From Leclercia adecarboxylata (GTDB lineage Bacteria > Pseudomonadota > Gammaproteobacteria > Enterobacterales > Enterobacteriaceae): a stretch of 64,000 nt of DNA. The notes below the pieces were generated by a model. That model was given only the letters and a program-made list of their open reading frames with translations, was not told where the DNA came from and searched no databases. Made by a program: the position numbers and the translations under genes. Positions 32,701 through 40,781 of the stretch are shown here, piece after piece. The stretch spans positions 248,001-312,000 of the forward strand of contig DERO01000024.1 in the NCBI GenBank assembly GCA_002360945.1. The letters run 5' to 3'. Position 1 is the stretch's first letter. Each line of letters begins with the position of its first letter.

Positions 32701-33070
32701 TACCGCCGGCTGAAGTTCCCGACACCACGTCGATGACAAAGCGTGTAGGATCTTCACCGCCGCTTTCATTCAGCACTGCGTCGGCGGCGGCCAGCGCATT
32801 GTCCTTGCCGGGACCCGACGGCATCGCGTTAGCCCTGAACAGCGCCGCTGCATAGCCAGGCGCCGCATCGGGGTTAGCGACCAGTTTTGCCAGCGCGGCG
32901 TATACCGCGCGCGTAGCAGTTCCGCCTGCGGGCGCATTGTGCCCCTGCCTGGGCGTGGAGCATGCCAACTCGTACAGTTCGTTGGTGACGCCGTTTATGT
33001 AGATTGCCAGTGAGACGCCGCCGTACATCACGACGCCCAGCCGTACCTCGGACCCATAGTCCTGCTCCAT
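29735..33070 (-). CDS. Large patatin-like phospholipase with C-terminal membrane helices
   Basis: 1111 residues, resembling the large bacterial patatin-related proteins. The N-terminal ~340 residues contain a complete patatin active site: oxyanion loop YGGVSLAIYINGV (17-28), nucleophile elbow GTSAG with Ser120, and catalytic Asp321 in DGGYLDNKPF. These enzymes are Ser-Asp acyl hydrolases of phospholipids. Residues ~400-1000 are mostly helical, charged and unassigned. The last ~110 residues hold four predicted membrane helices (for example HALSVLYAFLIAALVFAFAF and VLWFLSTVLLILCALTAYGG), anchoring it to the inner membrane. A good AGGAG lies upstream. Last large gene of a three-gene cassette. 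No cyclase gene is next to it, so a CBASS-type effector role is not supported. Confidence 0.85.
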   Translation of the reverse strand: MEQDYGSEVRLGVVMYGGVSLAIYINGVTNELYELACSTPRQGHNAPAGGTATRAVYAALAKLVANPDAAPGYAAALFRANAMPSGPGKDNALAAADAVLNESGGEDPTRFVIDVVSGTSAGGINGMFLARALANGEPFKPLKDLWITEGDIRKLINDKQSYKDISTSRKSAAEPRSLLNSDRMYIKLLEAMDQMTLGKQQTISPCVEQMDLFVTTTDIRGSTVPIRLFDQVVDEYRYRHVFHFRYDDEGPQNDLAPAYSPFLAFAARCTSSFPFAFEPMTLRAAQKLWKRDAKAENWQRHFHKLTPDPDDTHYLNRAFGDGGYLDNKPFGHAIEALSSRQGQLPMERKLIYIEPAPEKFSQSNANNSQKTPNAIENALAAVLDLPRYETIREDVEAAVKRNRLIERFERIVLQADKDFNAASDDHFDEVKPRPDGSLPKWSELTLNELCKYYGRAYLPYRRLRVFAATDVLADRLAVMWGVDRDSDDFYAFRALVRTWREAGFEENPAPLQAVQPVSKFLTLYDLEYRIRRTELLMRKVDQLMRLTRKLRRTAKKASRSELDDTLIARLNHFKLNLLQPDNKESLSALIAALLAIKSSLEQTHRALRRILKDDKLATVSLTPNDQAQLKKLLSALLQRPEQDPSLDLQDGGAPITIPLLQQSELYLPASPTRTLQEMVFARANYVYKLSSAASETRLHSRLASSIKYLRERIEEVLDNSSTGVTSEWKALGAPKLIVVNEGTPRVSMDVSGPVPDELATPEGKALRKLLSTYFLKFEIYDQMTFPLYYGTNTGEPATVEVVRISPCDARSLVDETKGGYRKLAGTQLFNFGAFIEEHWRRNDIMWGRLDGAERLLSALLPGNGAIENARKQLIKRAQQAIVFEEMTPQGHARLTSLFCDALREFGSETSEDSIRLLVDRLQPGSSQERKRLEELLVSLLDRTGLVEHLKTSYTFNPNFDVPNAMKSASRAIKVTGRVLEGISRDNNGTGSVPARWLARLGLLLQGLVVVSLPGSMGRMWAGHALSVLYAFLIAALVFAFAFGDGGSRMTVIAALLLTMTVHLVALMIGDLAHRSERTVLWFLSTVLLILCALTAYGGYRLWKDVLASIFV

Positions 33071-33111
33071 ATCTTCACTCCTCTATGCCGGAATCCGGTA
33101 TGGGATGATAT

Positions 33112-34086
33112 TTACTGTGCCAGCAGATTCGACTTCTGCATTTCGTGCAGGATCAGTGCTGCACCGCATTGCCTTGAGACGGCCTGCGGATCGAACCTGC
33201 CGTCGCTCCCGAATTTGCCTTTCACGTACAGGTTGGAGAAGCTCCACAAATAAGGGGTCGGGATGCCATACCGCCGGTAGCCGAAGCCGTTATAGGCTTC
33301 AAGCTTGTACAGAACGCGCGCCATCGACCAGTTCGCCAGCCCGACCTGATCAAGCTTCTTCAGTCGCAGGGCATCGCGTGCGCTCTCGATCCAGGTGAAC
33401 GGCGGGTTACCAGCGGCTGGACGACCCGCCGGCACCTGCTTCGTGCGCTGGGTGAGCGGGTCGCCGTTGTGCAGGTGCGTAGAGAAATCGAATCCGCCTT
33501 CCATACCATGAACGATACCGATGAAATACCAGGGAATATCGAGTTCTGCGCCGACGGTCGTATAAATCTGCTGGTGCTGCTTCAGTTGACTGACGTAAAA
33601 GTCGACGTTGTGCTGCCGTCCTTTATTGACGGTGCAGATGTTGAAAAGTGTGTCGTACTCGGCCTTCAGGTCGCTGAACGTGCTGCTGTTGATCATTTTT
33701 GGATGAATATCTGTTGCAACAAGGGTCGCCGGTGCCCATACGGGCTCCACGGTGGCGGGTGCCAGGCGGTCGACACCCTGCATCTGTGCAACCATGCTGG
33801 CCATCTCACGTGCGTCCTTCACCAGGCGATCGAAAAAATCGTCGAAAGGAGGCCTGGAGATCGATAATGCGTTATTCAACGCGTTGGTTGCGCGCGCGAC
33901 GTCGGTGGCAGCCCTGAGCAGGTCAAACTGGTTGATAGTGTCGAGCGCGGTGTTTAGCTGGCGTAGCGTGAATTCCAGCTGCTGGCGTTCCTGTGGATCC
34001 ACCGCACCGCGCAGGCGGCCCTCGGTGTCAATCTGAGCCGTCTCCAGTAGAGTGCGCACCCGCGCAGCGTTGCTAACATCGTTCAT
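33112..34086 (-). CDS. Lysozyme-family-like protein
   Basis: 324 residues. The N-terminal ~110 are helical and low in aromatics (REQLEFTLRQLNTALDTINQF-like heptads). Residues ~115-324 resemble lysozyme-family glycosidases: WYFIGIVHGMEGGFDFSTHLHNGDP with likely catalytic Glu196, then RTKQVPAGRPAAGNPPFTWIESA, a VLYKLEAYNGFGYRRYGIPTPYLWSFSN segment, and a helical end. This points to a peptidoglycan-cleaving activity. No signal peptide or membrane helix is seen, so the route to the cell wall is unclear. Strong GAGGAG ribosome site; 26 bases after the lipoprotein gene and 41 before the patatin gene. Confidence 0.75.
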   Translation of the reverse strand: MNDVSNAARVRTLLETAQIDTEGRLRGAVDPQERQQLEFTLRQLNTALDTINQFDLLRAATDVARATNALNNALSISRPPFDDFFDRLVKDAREMASMVAQMQGVDRLAPATVEPVWAPATLVATDIHPKMINSSTFSDLKAEYDTLFNICTVNKGRQHNVDFYVSQLKQHQQIYTTVGAELDIPWYFIGIVHGMEGGFDFSTHLHNGDPLTQRTKQVPAGRPAAGNPPFTWIESARDALRLKKLDQVGLANWSMARVLYKLEAYNGFGYRRYGIPTPYLWSFSNLYVKGKFGSDGRFDPQAVSRQCGAALILHEMQKSNLLAQ

Positions 34087-34112
34087 ACGTACTCCTCGTT
34101 TGTGGATACGCC

Positions 34113-35105
34113 CTACCGTGCGTGGAGATGAGCCAGATTCTTGCGCACCGCTTCGGCGGTAGCGCGCACCTCTGCTGCCCGTGCGGCCGTCTCGGCTATG
34201 GAGACGTTGGGGTTGCGGGCCGCACGGACTGTTACATCCCAGTCTGCCTGTAACTGGTTGAGCAGCACGACGCTGGCTGCCAACTGTGCCCGGGTGCGTT
34301 CGACACGCTGCAGCGCCTGTTGGCGCAGCAGCAGATTTACCTGCTTATCGGCGTCGGATGTAGTGGGGTTTATGCTTGAACCAATGATGTTCAGATCTTC
34401 GAAGGCGAGAGTATTGAACTGCGCGGGAACCGCATTACGCAGCGCGCCGATAAGGGTGCTGATGTTCGCTGCGTTGTCGAGGATTCGCTGCAACGCCTCC
34501 TGCTTGCTTCGCGCCCTGGCGATATATTCCAGTGCTGGCGCAAGCGCTGCTAACGGCGGTGCAATCATCGGTAGCCCCGTTTTTGCCAGCGCAGAAAGCG
34601 CATCGACCTCACTGGCAAGTGCAAGCGCTCCGGCGGTCGCGTTGGCTGCGTCCTTGCCTTCAGACAGATCGAGCACCAGGCTTGCGAAGTCATCGATCAC
34701 GCGCAGGCTGCGACGAAAGATCGCAGTTGCCGGCGGGTCTACATCGGCCACGAAGTAGATCGCATCGGATATGCACATGTGGTTAGCAATGCCAACCACC
34801 GCGTCGCCTCGCCATTGGGGGGTGATGTTCGTATTGTCAGTGCATGCTTTTGCGCCCGACGTGGCTGTTCCAGGTCGTGCTGCACGGGATTCTGCTACCC
34901 GCACGCCTTGCGCTCGTTCGGCAATAGCCAGCTCGTCCAGCAAAGGTTGCTGCACGGTGTTGACCGCTGCCAGTGATTCCTTGAAGTGTTGGATCTCCTG
35001 CGCCGGCACCGTGGCGCACCCAGCGAGCAAGAACGTATTGATCAGCATGCCGACAACGTACTTGTAGCGTGCAGACTGCGACAGTAGTGGCGGGACAGAA
35101 CGCAT
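34113..35105 (-). CDS. Cassette lipoprotein of unknown function
   Basis: 330 residues from the chosen start, which follows AGGAGA; the frame extends 40 codons further upstream, but those residues lack signal character. The N-terminus RYKYVVGMLINTFLLAGC carries a signal sequence and lipobox LAGC with lipidated Cys near residue 29. The rest is Ala-rich and helical, with long heptad-like stretches (EVDALSALAKTGLPMIAPPLAALAPALEYIARA; a C-terminal coiled coil ending RKNLAHLHAR). No known domain recognised. First gene of the cassette, probably the envelope-anchored component. Confidence 0.7.
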   Translation of the reverse strand: MRSVPPLLSQSARYKYVVGMLINTFLLAGCATVPAQEIQHFKESLAAVNTVQQPLLDELAIAERAQGVRVAESRAARPGTATSGAKACTDNTNITPQWRGDAVVGIANHMCISDAIYFVADVDPPATAIFRRSLRVIDDFASLVLDLSEGKDAANATAGALALASEVDALSALAKTGLPMIAPPLAALAPALEYIARARSKQEALQRILDNAANISTLIGALRNAVPAQFNTLAFEDLNIIGSSINPTTSDADKQVNLLLRQQALQRVERTRAQLAASVVLLNQLQADWDVTVRAARNPNVSIAETAARAAEVRATAEAVRKNLAHLHAR

Positions 35106-35401
35106 GATCGGCTGTCTCCTGCTTAATACAATGCGAATGATCGCGGTTCGGTGTGTTTGCGAAATTATTGGGACGGCTTCTGATCGGACGCGGCCATTAA
35201 TGGCGGCGGCGGCAAGGCTGCGCACGGGTTGAGAACCGGTCGGCTGGTGGGCTTACTGGCACAAAATCTGCGGCATGCGACAAAGCCACAATGTCGATAT
35301 ATCTCGCAAAGGTGAATAAATTATGAGGAGTGTAAAAGCCCATTCCCATGATAATTTTGGGTGATTTATAAATAACACTTCACGTCATAAATAAGTCAAT
35401 A

Positions 35402-35743
35402 TCATTCATCCACATCCCCATAAAACACCGCCAGCCAAACCGTCGGCTCATCGGGATCGGTCCACTCCACCCGGTGTCGACAGTGTGCGGGAATATGCAC
35501 CGAGTCCCCCGCACCCAGTACCCTGACCTCATCTTCCGCTTCAAATTTTACCCCCGCCGATCCGCGCAGCAGGACCACCCATTCATTTTCTTTCTGGCAA
35601 TACCAGAAGCCAGGCGGGCTGGCCTGGCCGGTGGAGAGGATGCGCTCGATTTTGATCCCCGGCGCACTAAGCAACGTGTCAAAGATTTCAGCCTCGTTAT
35701 GAACGCCCGCCGCGGGCAGCTGTGAAAAGAGATTTAACGCCAT
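35402..35743 (-). CDS. Cupin-domain protein
   Basis: 113-residue single-domain cupin. The metal-binding pattern is VHIPAHCRHRVEW with ENEWVVLLRGSAGVKF as the first half-motif. Small cupins of this type act as sugar isomerases, epimerases or ligand sensors. Its position 20 bases after the second permease of a sugar ABC importer, same strand, suggests handling of the imported sugar. Substrate not deducible. Confidence 0.8.
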   Translation of the reverse strand: MALNLFSQLPAAGVHNEAEIFDTLLSAPGIKIERILSTGQASPPGFWYCQKENEWVVLLRGSAGVKFEAEDEVRVLGAGDSVHIPAHCRHRVEWTDPDEPTVWLAVFYGDVDE

Positions 35744-35763
35744 CTGGCTGTCTCCGTTGATCG

Positions 35764-36729
35764 TCAGGACCTGCTAAACAGGTGCGAGAGGTTAGCCCCC
35801 TTGAGGAATATAAACGCCAGCAGCAGGCCGCCCCACAGGGCCATGGTGATATAGCTACTCACCCCGAGAATGTTCAACCCACTCTCCAGCATCTGCAGCA
35901 GGATCAGCGCCATCACCATGCCAAAGACTTTGCCGAAGCCGCCGTCGGGGTTTACCCCGCCCAGCACCGCCGCCAGAATCGACACCAGCAGATAAGACTC
36001 ACCGTATGAGGCCTTGGCCGAATTCAGCTTGGACATCATCAGCAGCGCGGCGATCACGCACAATACCGAGGAGAGAATATAGACCCAGATAAGGGTCTTC
36101 CGGGTGTTGATCCCGGCGTAGTGGGTCGCCTGTTCATTGGAGCCAATCAGGTAGATCGTGCGCCCGAAGGCGGATTTTTCGAGGATCACCCACAGCACTG
36201 CCACCACTGTTAGAAACACCAGTAAAGGCAGCGGAATGCCGAGGACATTGGTGCTGTTGATGACCAGCACGTAATCCGGAAAGTTAGAGATCGACGAGCC
36301 TTTGGAGATCAGGATATTTATCCCCTTCAGCAGGGTCATGATCCCGAGCGTGGCTAAAATCGGCGAAACCCGCACCACGGCAATCAAAAAGCCAATGACC
36401 GACCCAATCACGATCGCCATGGCTAACCCGGCAGCCAGCACCAGCAGCATGCTGCTGAGGGTCGGGGGATAGTGGGTGGCGACCCAGGCCATCACCAGCC
36501 CGCAGGCGTTCATGGTGGCGATGATGGACAGGTTGATCCCGCCGGTGAGGATGGTCACCGCCATGGCTAATGCCAGCACGCCGAGGATCGGCATCTGCGA
36601 GGCGATAGACTGGAAGTTGGCTGACGACCAGAAGACAGAGGGGATAAGAAAGCTAAACGCGATCACGACGAGGGCGATTAACAGACTCAGGTAAATCTCA
36701 ACGCGATCCTGGGTTTTTCTGGCGTTCAT
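35764..36729 (-). CDS. Sugar ABC transporter permease (RbsC family), second permease
   Basis: 321 residues with about ten membrane segments, of the ribose/galactose-type permease family. ATMNACGLVMAWVATHYP and the GSNEQATHYAGINTRK loop are typical; the latter corresponds to the conserved G-N-x-E-A-A-R-x-x-G-I loop that meets the ATPase. Overlaps the first permease gene by 4 bases. Two different permeases suggest a heterodimeric channel. Confidence 0.88.
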   Translation of the reverse strand: MNARKTQDRVEIYLSLLIALVVIAFSFLIPSVFWSSANFQSIASQMPILGVLALAMAVTILTGGINLSIIATMNACGLVMAWVATHYPPTLSSMLLVLAAGLAMAIVIGSVIGFLIAVVRVSPILATLGIMTLLKGINILISKGSSISNFPDYVLVINSTNVLGIPLPLLVFLTVVAVLWVILEKSAFGRTIYLIGSNEQATHYAGINTRKTLIWVYILSSVLCVIAALLMMSKLNSAKASYGESYLLVSILAAVLGGVNPDGGFGKVFGMVMALILLQMLESGLNILGVSSYITMALWGGLLLAFIFLKGANLSHLFSRS

Positions 36730-37706
36730 GCTAATGCTCCCTGTCCTTTGCGCTGACTCCAGGCCGTCATGCTGATGCTGGTAACGATCACCACCCCGGT
36801 CACGACCGTATGCCAGTAAGAGGAGACCCCTGTCAGATTGAGACCGTTTTGTATCACGGCCAGCAAAATCACCCCCAGCAGGGTGCCCAGTAAGGTGCCG
36901 CGCCCGCCGACAATACTGGTTCCGCCTAATACCACCGCCGCAAGCACCGTCAGTTCATAGCCGAGCAGGGAGTCGGGGGCGACGGTTAAGACGGTCGCGG
37001 ACTGCACCACACCGGCCACGCCGGACATCAGCCCCATATACCCGTAAACAAACAGCTGCATTTTAAAGATGCCGAATCCCATGCGGGAAGCCGCTTCACG
37101 GTTGCCGCCCATGGCGTAAATCATCCGACCAATGCTGGTTTTGTTCATGATAAAACCGGTCAACGCCACTACCATCAGCAGGGTGATAATCGGCAGGCTT
37201 AAACCGTAGTCGTAGCCATCGGCGGCCGTGAATTTAAACAGCATCACCCCCTCTTCAAACCACTCCGGGTAGCTGTACAGCCACACCCCTTTGGTCAGGT
37301 ACAGCAGCAGACCGTAAAAAATATTGAGGGTTGAAATGGTAATGATGATCGAGGGCACCTTTAACCGGTTCACCAGCGTGGCGTTGACCAGCCCGAGCAG
37401 CAAACCCAGCCCGCCAGACAGCGCAAAGGCCAGGGCAAAGTTGCCGCTGGTGCCCTGAATTAACGTGACCATTACGTACTGGGAGATGATGGTCATGGCC
37501 GGGAAGGAGATATCGATCCCGCCGGAGATCAGGACGATGAACAGACCGCAGGCCAGGATGGTTAACATGGCGTAGTTGTTGATCAGGTCGTAGATATTTC
37601 CCAGTGTCATAAAATCGGCGCTGGCAAACGACAGATAGCCGCCAATCACCATAATGGTCAGCCCGAGGAACAGCTCGTGGGTTTTGACCCCGATTTTCTT
37701 AGCCAT
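36726..37706 (-). CDS. Sugar ABC transporter permease (RbsC family), first permease
   Basis: 326 residues from MAKKIGVKTHELF. A longer frame exists upstream but would run deep into the ATPase gene. About nine to ten membrane helices; GGIDISFPAMTIISQYV and the coupling loop GGNREAASRMGFGIFKM are the family signatures. Overlaps the ATPase stop by 8 bases. Confidence 0.88.
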   Translation of the reverse strand: MAKKIGVKTHELFLGLTIMVIGGYLSFASADFMTLGNIYDLINNYAMLTILACGLFIVLISGGIDISFPAMTIISQYVMVTLIQGTSGNFALAFALSGGLGLLLGLVNATLVNRLKVPSIIITISTLNIFYGLLLYLTKGVWLYSYPEWFEEGVMLFKFTAADGYDYGLSLPIITLLMVVALTGFIMNKTSIGRMIYAMGGNREAASRMGFGIFKMQLFVYGYMGLMSGVAGVVQSATVLTVAPDSLLGYELTVLAAVVLGGTSIVGGRGTLLGTLLGVILLAVIQNGLNLTGVSSYWHTVVTGVVIVTSISMTAWSQRKGQGALA

Positions 37707-39180
37707 TGACGACCTCTGCCAGCGCGGCCTCTGTGGTCTTTTCCGGGAGGATCTCCGCGACGATTTCACCCTTACGCATCACTAAAATCCGGTGGCTGTT
37801 AAAGAAAGCTTCGTCTATCTCATCGGTGATCATCAGCACCGCGATCCCCTTGCGCGACAGGGCGGAGATGATCTGGTAGATGCCCGCTTTGTTGGCAATG
37901 TCGACCCCGACGGTGGGGGAGTCGAGGATCAGCACTTTGGGGTTGATGGCCAGCCATTTGGCAATCGCCACGCGCTGGGCGTTGCCGCCGGAGAGGGTAT
38001 TGACGGGCAGATGCACGCTGCCAATCTTAATGCTCAGCTGCTCGATGAGATCCGCAACGATAAGGTCCGATTTTGCCCTGTCCAGCAGCCTGAACGGGGT
38101 TTTCAGCCGCTGCAGCACGGTAGAGATAATGTTGTCATTGATCGACTGATCCATCACCAGGCCGGTGCTCATGCGGTCTTCAGAGACATAGCCAATCCCG
38201 GCTTTCACCGCATCACGGTTGCTGGCGAACTGCACCGTCTTACCCTCCAGCATTATCTCGCCGGAATCGGGCTTCGTGAGCCCGAACAGGCTCAGGCACA
38301 GCTCCGTGCGCCCGGCACCCAGCAGCCCGGTAATGGCCAGGATCTCCCCCTGATGGATCTGGAAAGAGATCTCTTTGTACTGCTGATGTTTAGTGAGATT
38401 TGTGACCTTAAGCGCCACGTCGCCGATTTTCTCAATCGGCGGCAGGACCGCATATGAGAACTCTTTGCCGGTCATCAGGAAAGCGAGTTTTTTATTGTTG
38501 ATGTCACTGGCGGGGTAAGTGCCGATCAGGCTGCCATTTTTCAGCACGCTGATCCGGTCGGAGATCTCCATCACCTCATCCAGTCGGTGGCTGACAAATA
38601 CCACGCAGATGTTTCTTTTTTTCAGGTCGCCGATCACCCGCAGCAGCCCCTTCACCTCCTGCATGGTGAGCGAGGCGGTGGGCTCATCCATAATGATCAG
38701 CCTGGCCTCCTGGGCCAGCGCCCGGCAGATGGCCACAATCTGACGTTGGGCGATGGGCAGGGACTCCACGCTGGCATCCAGATCCAGTCTGGCGTCAATA
38801 CTCTTCATCGTCAGCTCGGCGATACGGCGGATTTCCCGCTTGTTAACCAGCAGATTGTGATGGTGCTGGTGGATACCGATGTTTTCCGCGACGGTTAAAT
38901 TAGGGAATAAAGAGAGATCCTGATAGATCACCTGAATCCCGGCTTTGACGGAGTCGATGGGCGACAGGTGGGCGTAAGGCTTGCCCTCGATGGCGATCTC
39001 AAAGCCGGGATCGGGTTTATAGACGCCGGAGATGATTTTAATCAGCGTCGATTTGCCGCAGCCGTTCTGCCCGGCCAGACAGTGTACTTCGCCGGGCAAC
39101 AGCGTCAGGTTGATGTTATCCAGCGCTTTCACACCGTAGAAGGTCTTGCTGATCTTACCCAGTGAAATAAAGGGCGCCAT
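37699..39180 (-). CDS. Sugar ABC transporter ATPase (RbsA family, two nucleotide-binding domains)
   Basis: 493-residue tandem ATPase powering the sugar importer. First domain: Walker A GQNGCGKST, signature-like SLPIAQRQIVAICRAL and Walker B LIIMDEPTASL. Second domain: degenerate Walker A GLLGAGRTE, signature LSGGNAQRVAIAKWL and Walker B VLILDSPTVGVD, with Ser in place of the usual Glu after Asp. Degeneracy of the second site is normal in RbsA/MglA-type proteins. Follows the binding-protein gene after a strong hairpin. Confidence 0.9.
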   Translation of the reverse strand: MAPFISLGKISKTFYGVKALDNINLTLLPGEVHCLAGQNGCGKSTLIKIISGVYKPDPGFEIAIEGKPYAHLSPIDSVKAGIQVIYQDLSLFPNLTVAENIGIHQHHHNLLVNKREIRRIAELTMKSIDARLDLDASVESLPIAQRQIVAICRALAQEARLIIMDEPTASLTMQEVKGLLRVIGDLKKRNICVVFVSHRLDEVMEISDRISVLKNGSLIGTYPASDINNKKLAFLMTGKEFSYAVLPPIEKIGDVALKVTNLTKHQQYKEISFQIHQGEILAITGLLGAGRTELCLSLFGLTKPDSGEIMLEGKTVQFASNRDAVKAGIGYVSEDRMSTGLVMDQSINDNIISTVLQRLKTPFRLLDRAKSDLIVADLIEQLSIKIGSVHLPVNTLSGGNAQRVAIAKWLAINPKVLILDSPTVGVDIANKAGIYQIISALSRKGIAVLMITDEIDEAFFNSHRILVMRKGEIVAEILPEKTTEAALAEVVNG

Positions 39181-39202
39181 GTCTACCTCTCAGGGTCGCA
39201 TG

Positions 39203-39227
39203 CCGCACGCCCTGACAGGGCGTGCGG
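39203..39227 (-). other. Intercistronic hairpin after the binding-protein gene
   Basis: Perfect 12-bp inverted repeat (CCGCACGCCCTG / CAGGGCGTGCGG around one A) in the 57-base gap between the binding-protein and ATPase genes. No T run. Such hairpins protect the upstream mRNA from 3' decay and raise binding-protein levels over the transporter. Confidence 0.75.
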
Positions 39228-39237
39228 GTTCAACGGA

Positions 39238-40221
39238 TCAATACAGGCTATCGATATTCTCTTTGGTGACGCGCAACACTTTGTGGAACTTAATGATGCG
39301 TTTTTCGGGATCCACGTCAGCTTTACCGAGGCTCGGGATTTCCAGGCCCTGGGTAATCTCTTCCCCTTTCAGCACTTTGTCGGCGATGGCGGTGATGGCA
39401 TAACCCGCAGAGGCCGGATCGTAGGTGATGCCCATGGCAATATCGCCGCTTTTAATCAGCGAGGCGGCCTGGGAGGGGATCATCATGCCGTAGACAAAGA
39501 CCTTGCCTTTCGCCCGTTTCTCTTTCACCGCGCGGCCTGCACCGATCGGGCCCTGAGAACCAAACGAGACAATGCCTTTCATATCGGGATGGGCTTTCAT
39601 CAGATCGATGGTAGTGCGGCGAGCGTCGTCGATGTTTTCGGCCACCGGCATGCGGTTGGTGACTTCATGCATCTCCGGGTAGTGTTCTTTCTGGTATTTC
39701 ACGAACAAATCCGCCCACAGGTTATGCTGGGGCACGGTCAGGCTGCCGACATAAATGACATAGCCGCCTTTGCCACCCATGGCTTTTGCCATCTCTTCGA
39801 CGTTGTCGGCGGCGAATTTCTGGTTATCGATAATTTCCACATCCCAGTTGGCGCTGGGTTGCCCCGGGGATTCGTTGGTTAATACCACGATGCCCGCTTC
39901 ACGCGCCTTTTTGAATACCGGCTCAAGAACATCGGCGTCATTAGGCACGATACCGATGGCGGAGACTTTTTTAGCAATTAAATCCTCAATGATTTTAACC
40001 TGCTGCGGCGCATCGGTACTGGACGGCCCAACCTGAGAGGCTTTAATCCCGAGATCGCTGCCCGCTTTGGTGACGCCTTCTCCCATGCGATTAAACCAGG
40101 GCATGCCGTCTATTTTGGAAATATTGACCACTTCAATTTCTTTCGCCATTGCAGAGGTCGAGAAAACCATCAACCCGAGCAAGCTCGCAGACAATAATTT
40201 TGTTAAGCTTATTTTAGTCAT
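39238..40221 (-). CDS. Periplasmic sugar-binding protein (ribose/rhamnose/AI-2 type)
   Basis: 327 residues with a signal peptide ending SAMA before KEIEVV. Periplasmic-binding-protein type I fold: PWFNRMGEGVTKAGSDLG, GPSSTDAPQQVKIIEDLIAKKVSAIGIVPND and VVLTNESPG. The pattern is closest to LsrB/RhaS-type sugar receptors. First gene of a minus-strand operon with ATPase, two permeases and cupin. The ligand cannot be named from the sequence. Confidence 0.88.
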   Translation of the reverse strand: MTKISLTKLLSASLLGLMVFSTSAMAKEIEVVNISKIDGMPWFNRMGEGVTKAGSDLGIKASQVGPSSTDAPQQVKIIEDLIAKKVSAIGIVPNDADVLEPVFKKAREAGIVVLTNESPGQPSANWDVEIIDNQKFAADNVEEMAKAMGGKGGYVIYVGSLTVPQHNLWADLFVKYQKEHYPEMHEVTNRMPVAENIDDARRTTIDLMKAHPDMKGIVSFGSQGPIGAGRAVKEKRAKGKVFVYGMMIPSQAASLIKSGDIAMGITYDPASAGYAITAIADKVLKGEEITQGLEIPSLGKADVDPEKRIIKFHKVLRVTKENIDSLY

Positions 40222-40781
40222 CTCATACCTCTGTAGGGTGGTAAAAAATTAAAGTGATAACGCCGATGTGTTCTTTGAGATAGCGGTGTTCATTTACAAT
40301 ATTAGGTGAGAATAAACATTCCCTCATGCCGGATATCCCTGATCAGACAGGGGGAAATATATTTTTAAATCCTGTCCTTAAAGAATAAACAGTAGGGTTT
40401 TCATATTTATAATGTTATGGATCTACCGGCTTAGAGCATGGACTATTATGCCAATACTCTATTTTGGGAGAGGTATCACAAATATTTGTCGATGAATTAA
40501 ATAAGTGCACGGACTGCCCCCTCTCCGTTCAGGGAGAGAGATGGGGTGAGGGGGCAGGCCGCACACTATTTAGCCATTCCCGAACCCCAGCCCTGCAATT
40601 GTTGCGGTTATTGCGGATTTTTTGCCTTCATGCCTGTACAACCCCGCCAGAATGCCGCCTAATAACGGCGCTTAATCTCTCATTCACAGTTAACAGGTCT
40701 GTTATTGATGAATCATCTCTATCACTCCGCGCCAGCTCCTGTCTGCTGTGATGAACATTCATTTTCAAGGGACAGATAGCC
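40222..40781. other. Divergent intergenic region with palindromic repeat
   Basis: 560 bases between the divergent sugar-importer operon and the transglutaminase operon. It contains one clear palindromic repeat (40516-40555) and must hold both promoters. AT-rich over 40250-40500. I see no gene; short frames here lack ribosome sites and family similarity. Confidence 0.6.
40516..40555. repeat. GC-rich palindromic intergenic repeat
   Basis: GCCCCCTCTCC, a short loop and GGAGAGAGATGGGG ending GTGAGGGGGC form nested inverted repeats. This C/T-rich versus G/A-rich palindrome resembles a repeat type common between genes in enterobacteria. It can form a long hairpin. Confidence 0.6.

Noticed and set aside
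29735..33070. CBASS effector (CapV-like) interpretation of the patatin gene
   Set aside because: No CD-NTase, ubiquitin-like or HORMA/TRIP13 partner is next to it. The protein is far larger than CapV and has membrane helices.
40464..40751. Open frame across the palindromic repeat
   Set aside because: Built mainly from the repeat and flanking AT-rich sequence, with no ribosome site or family similarity.
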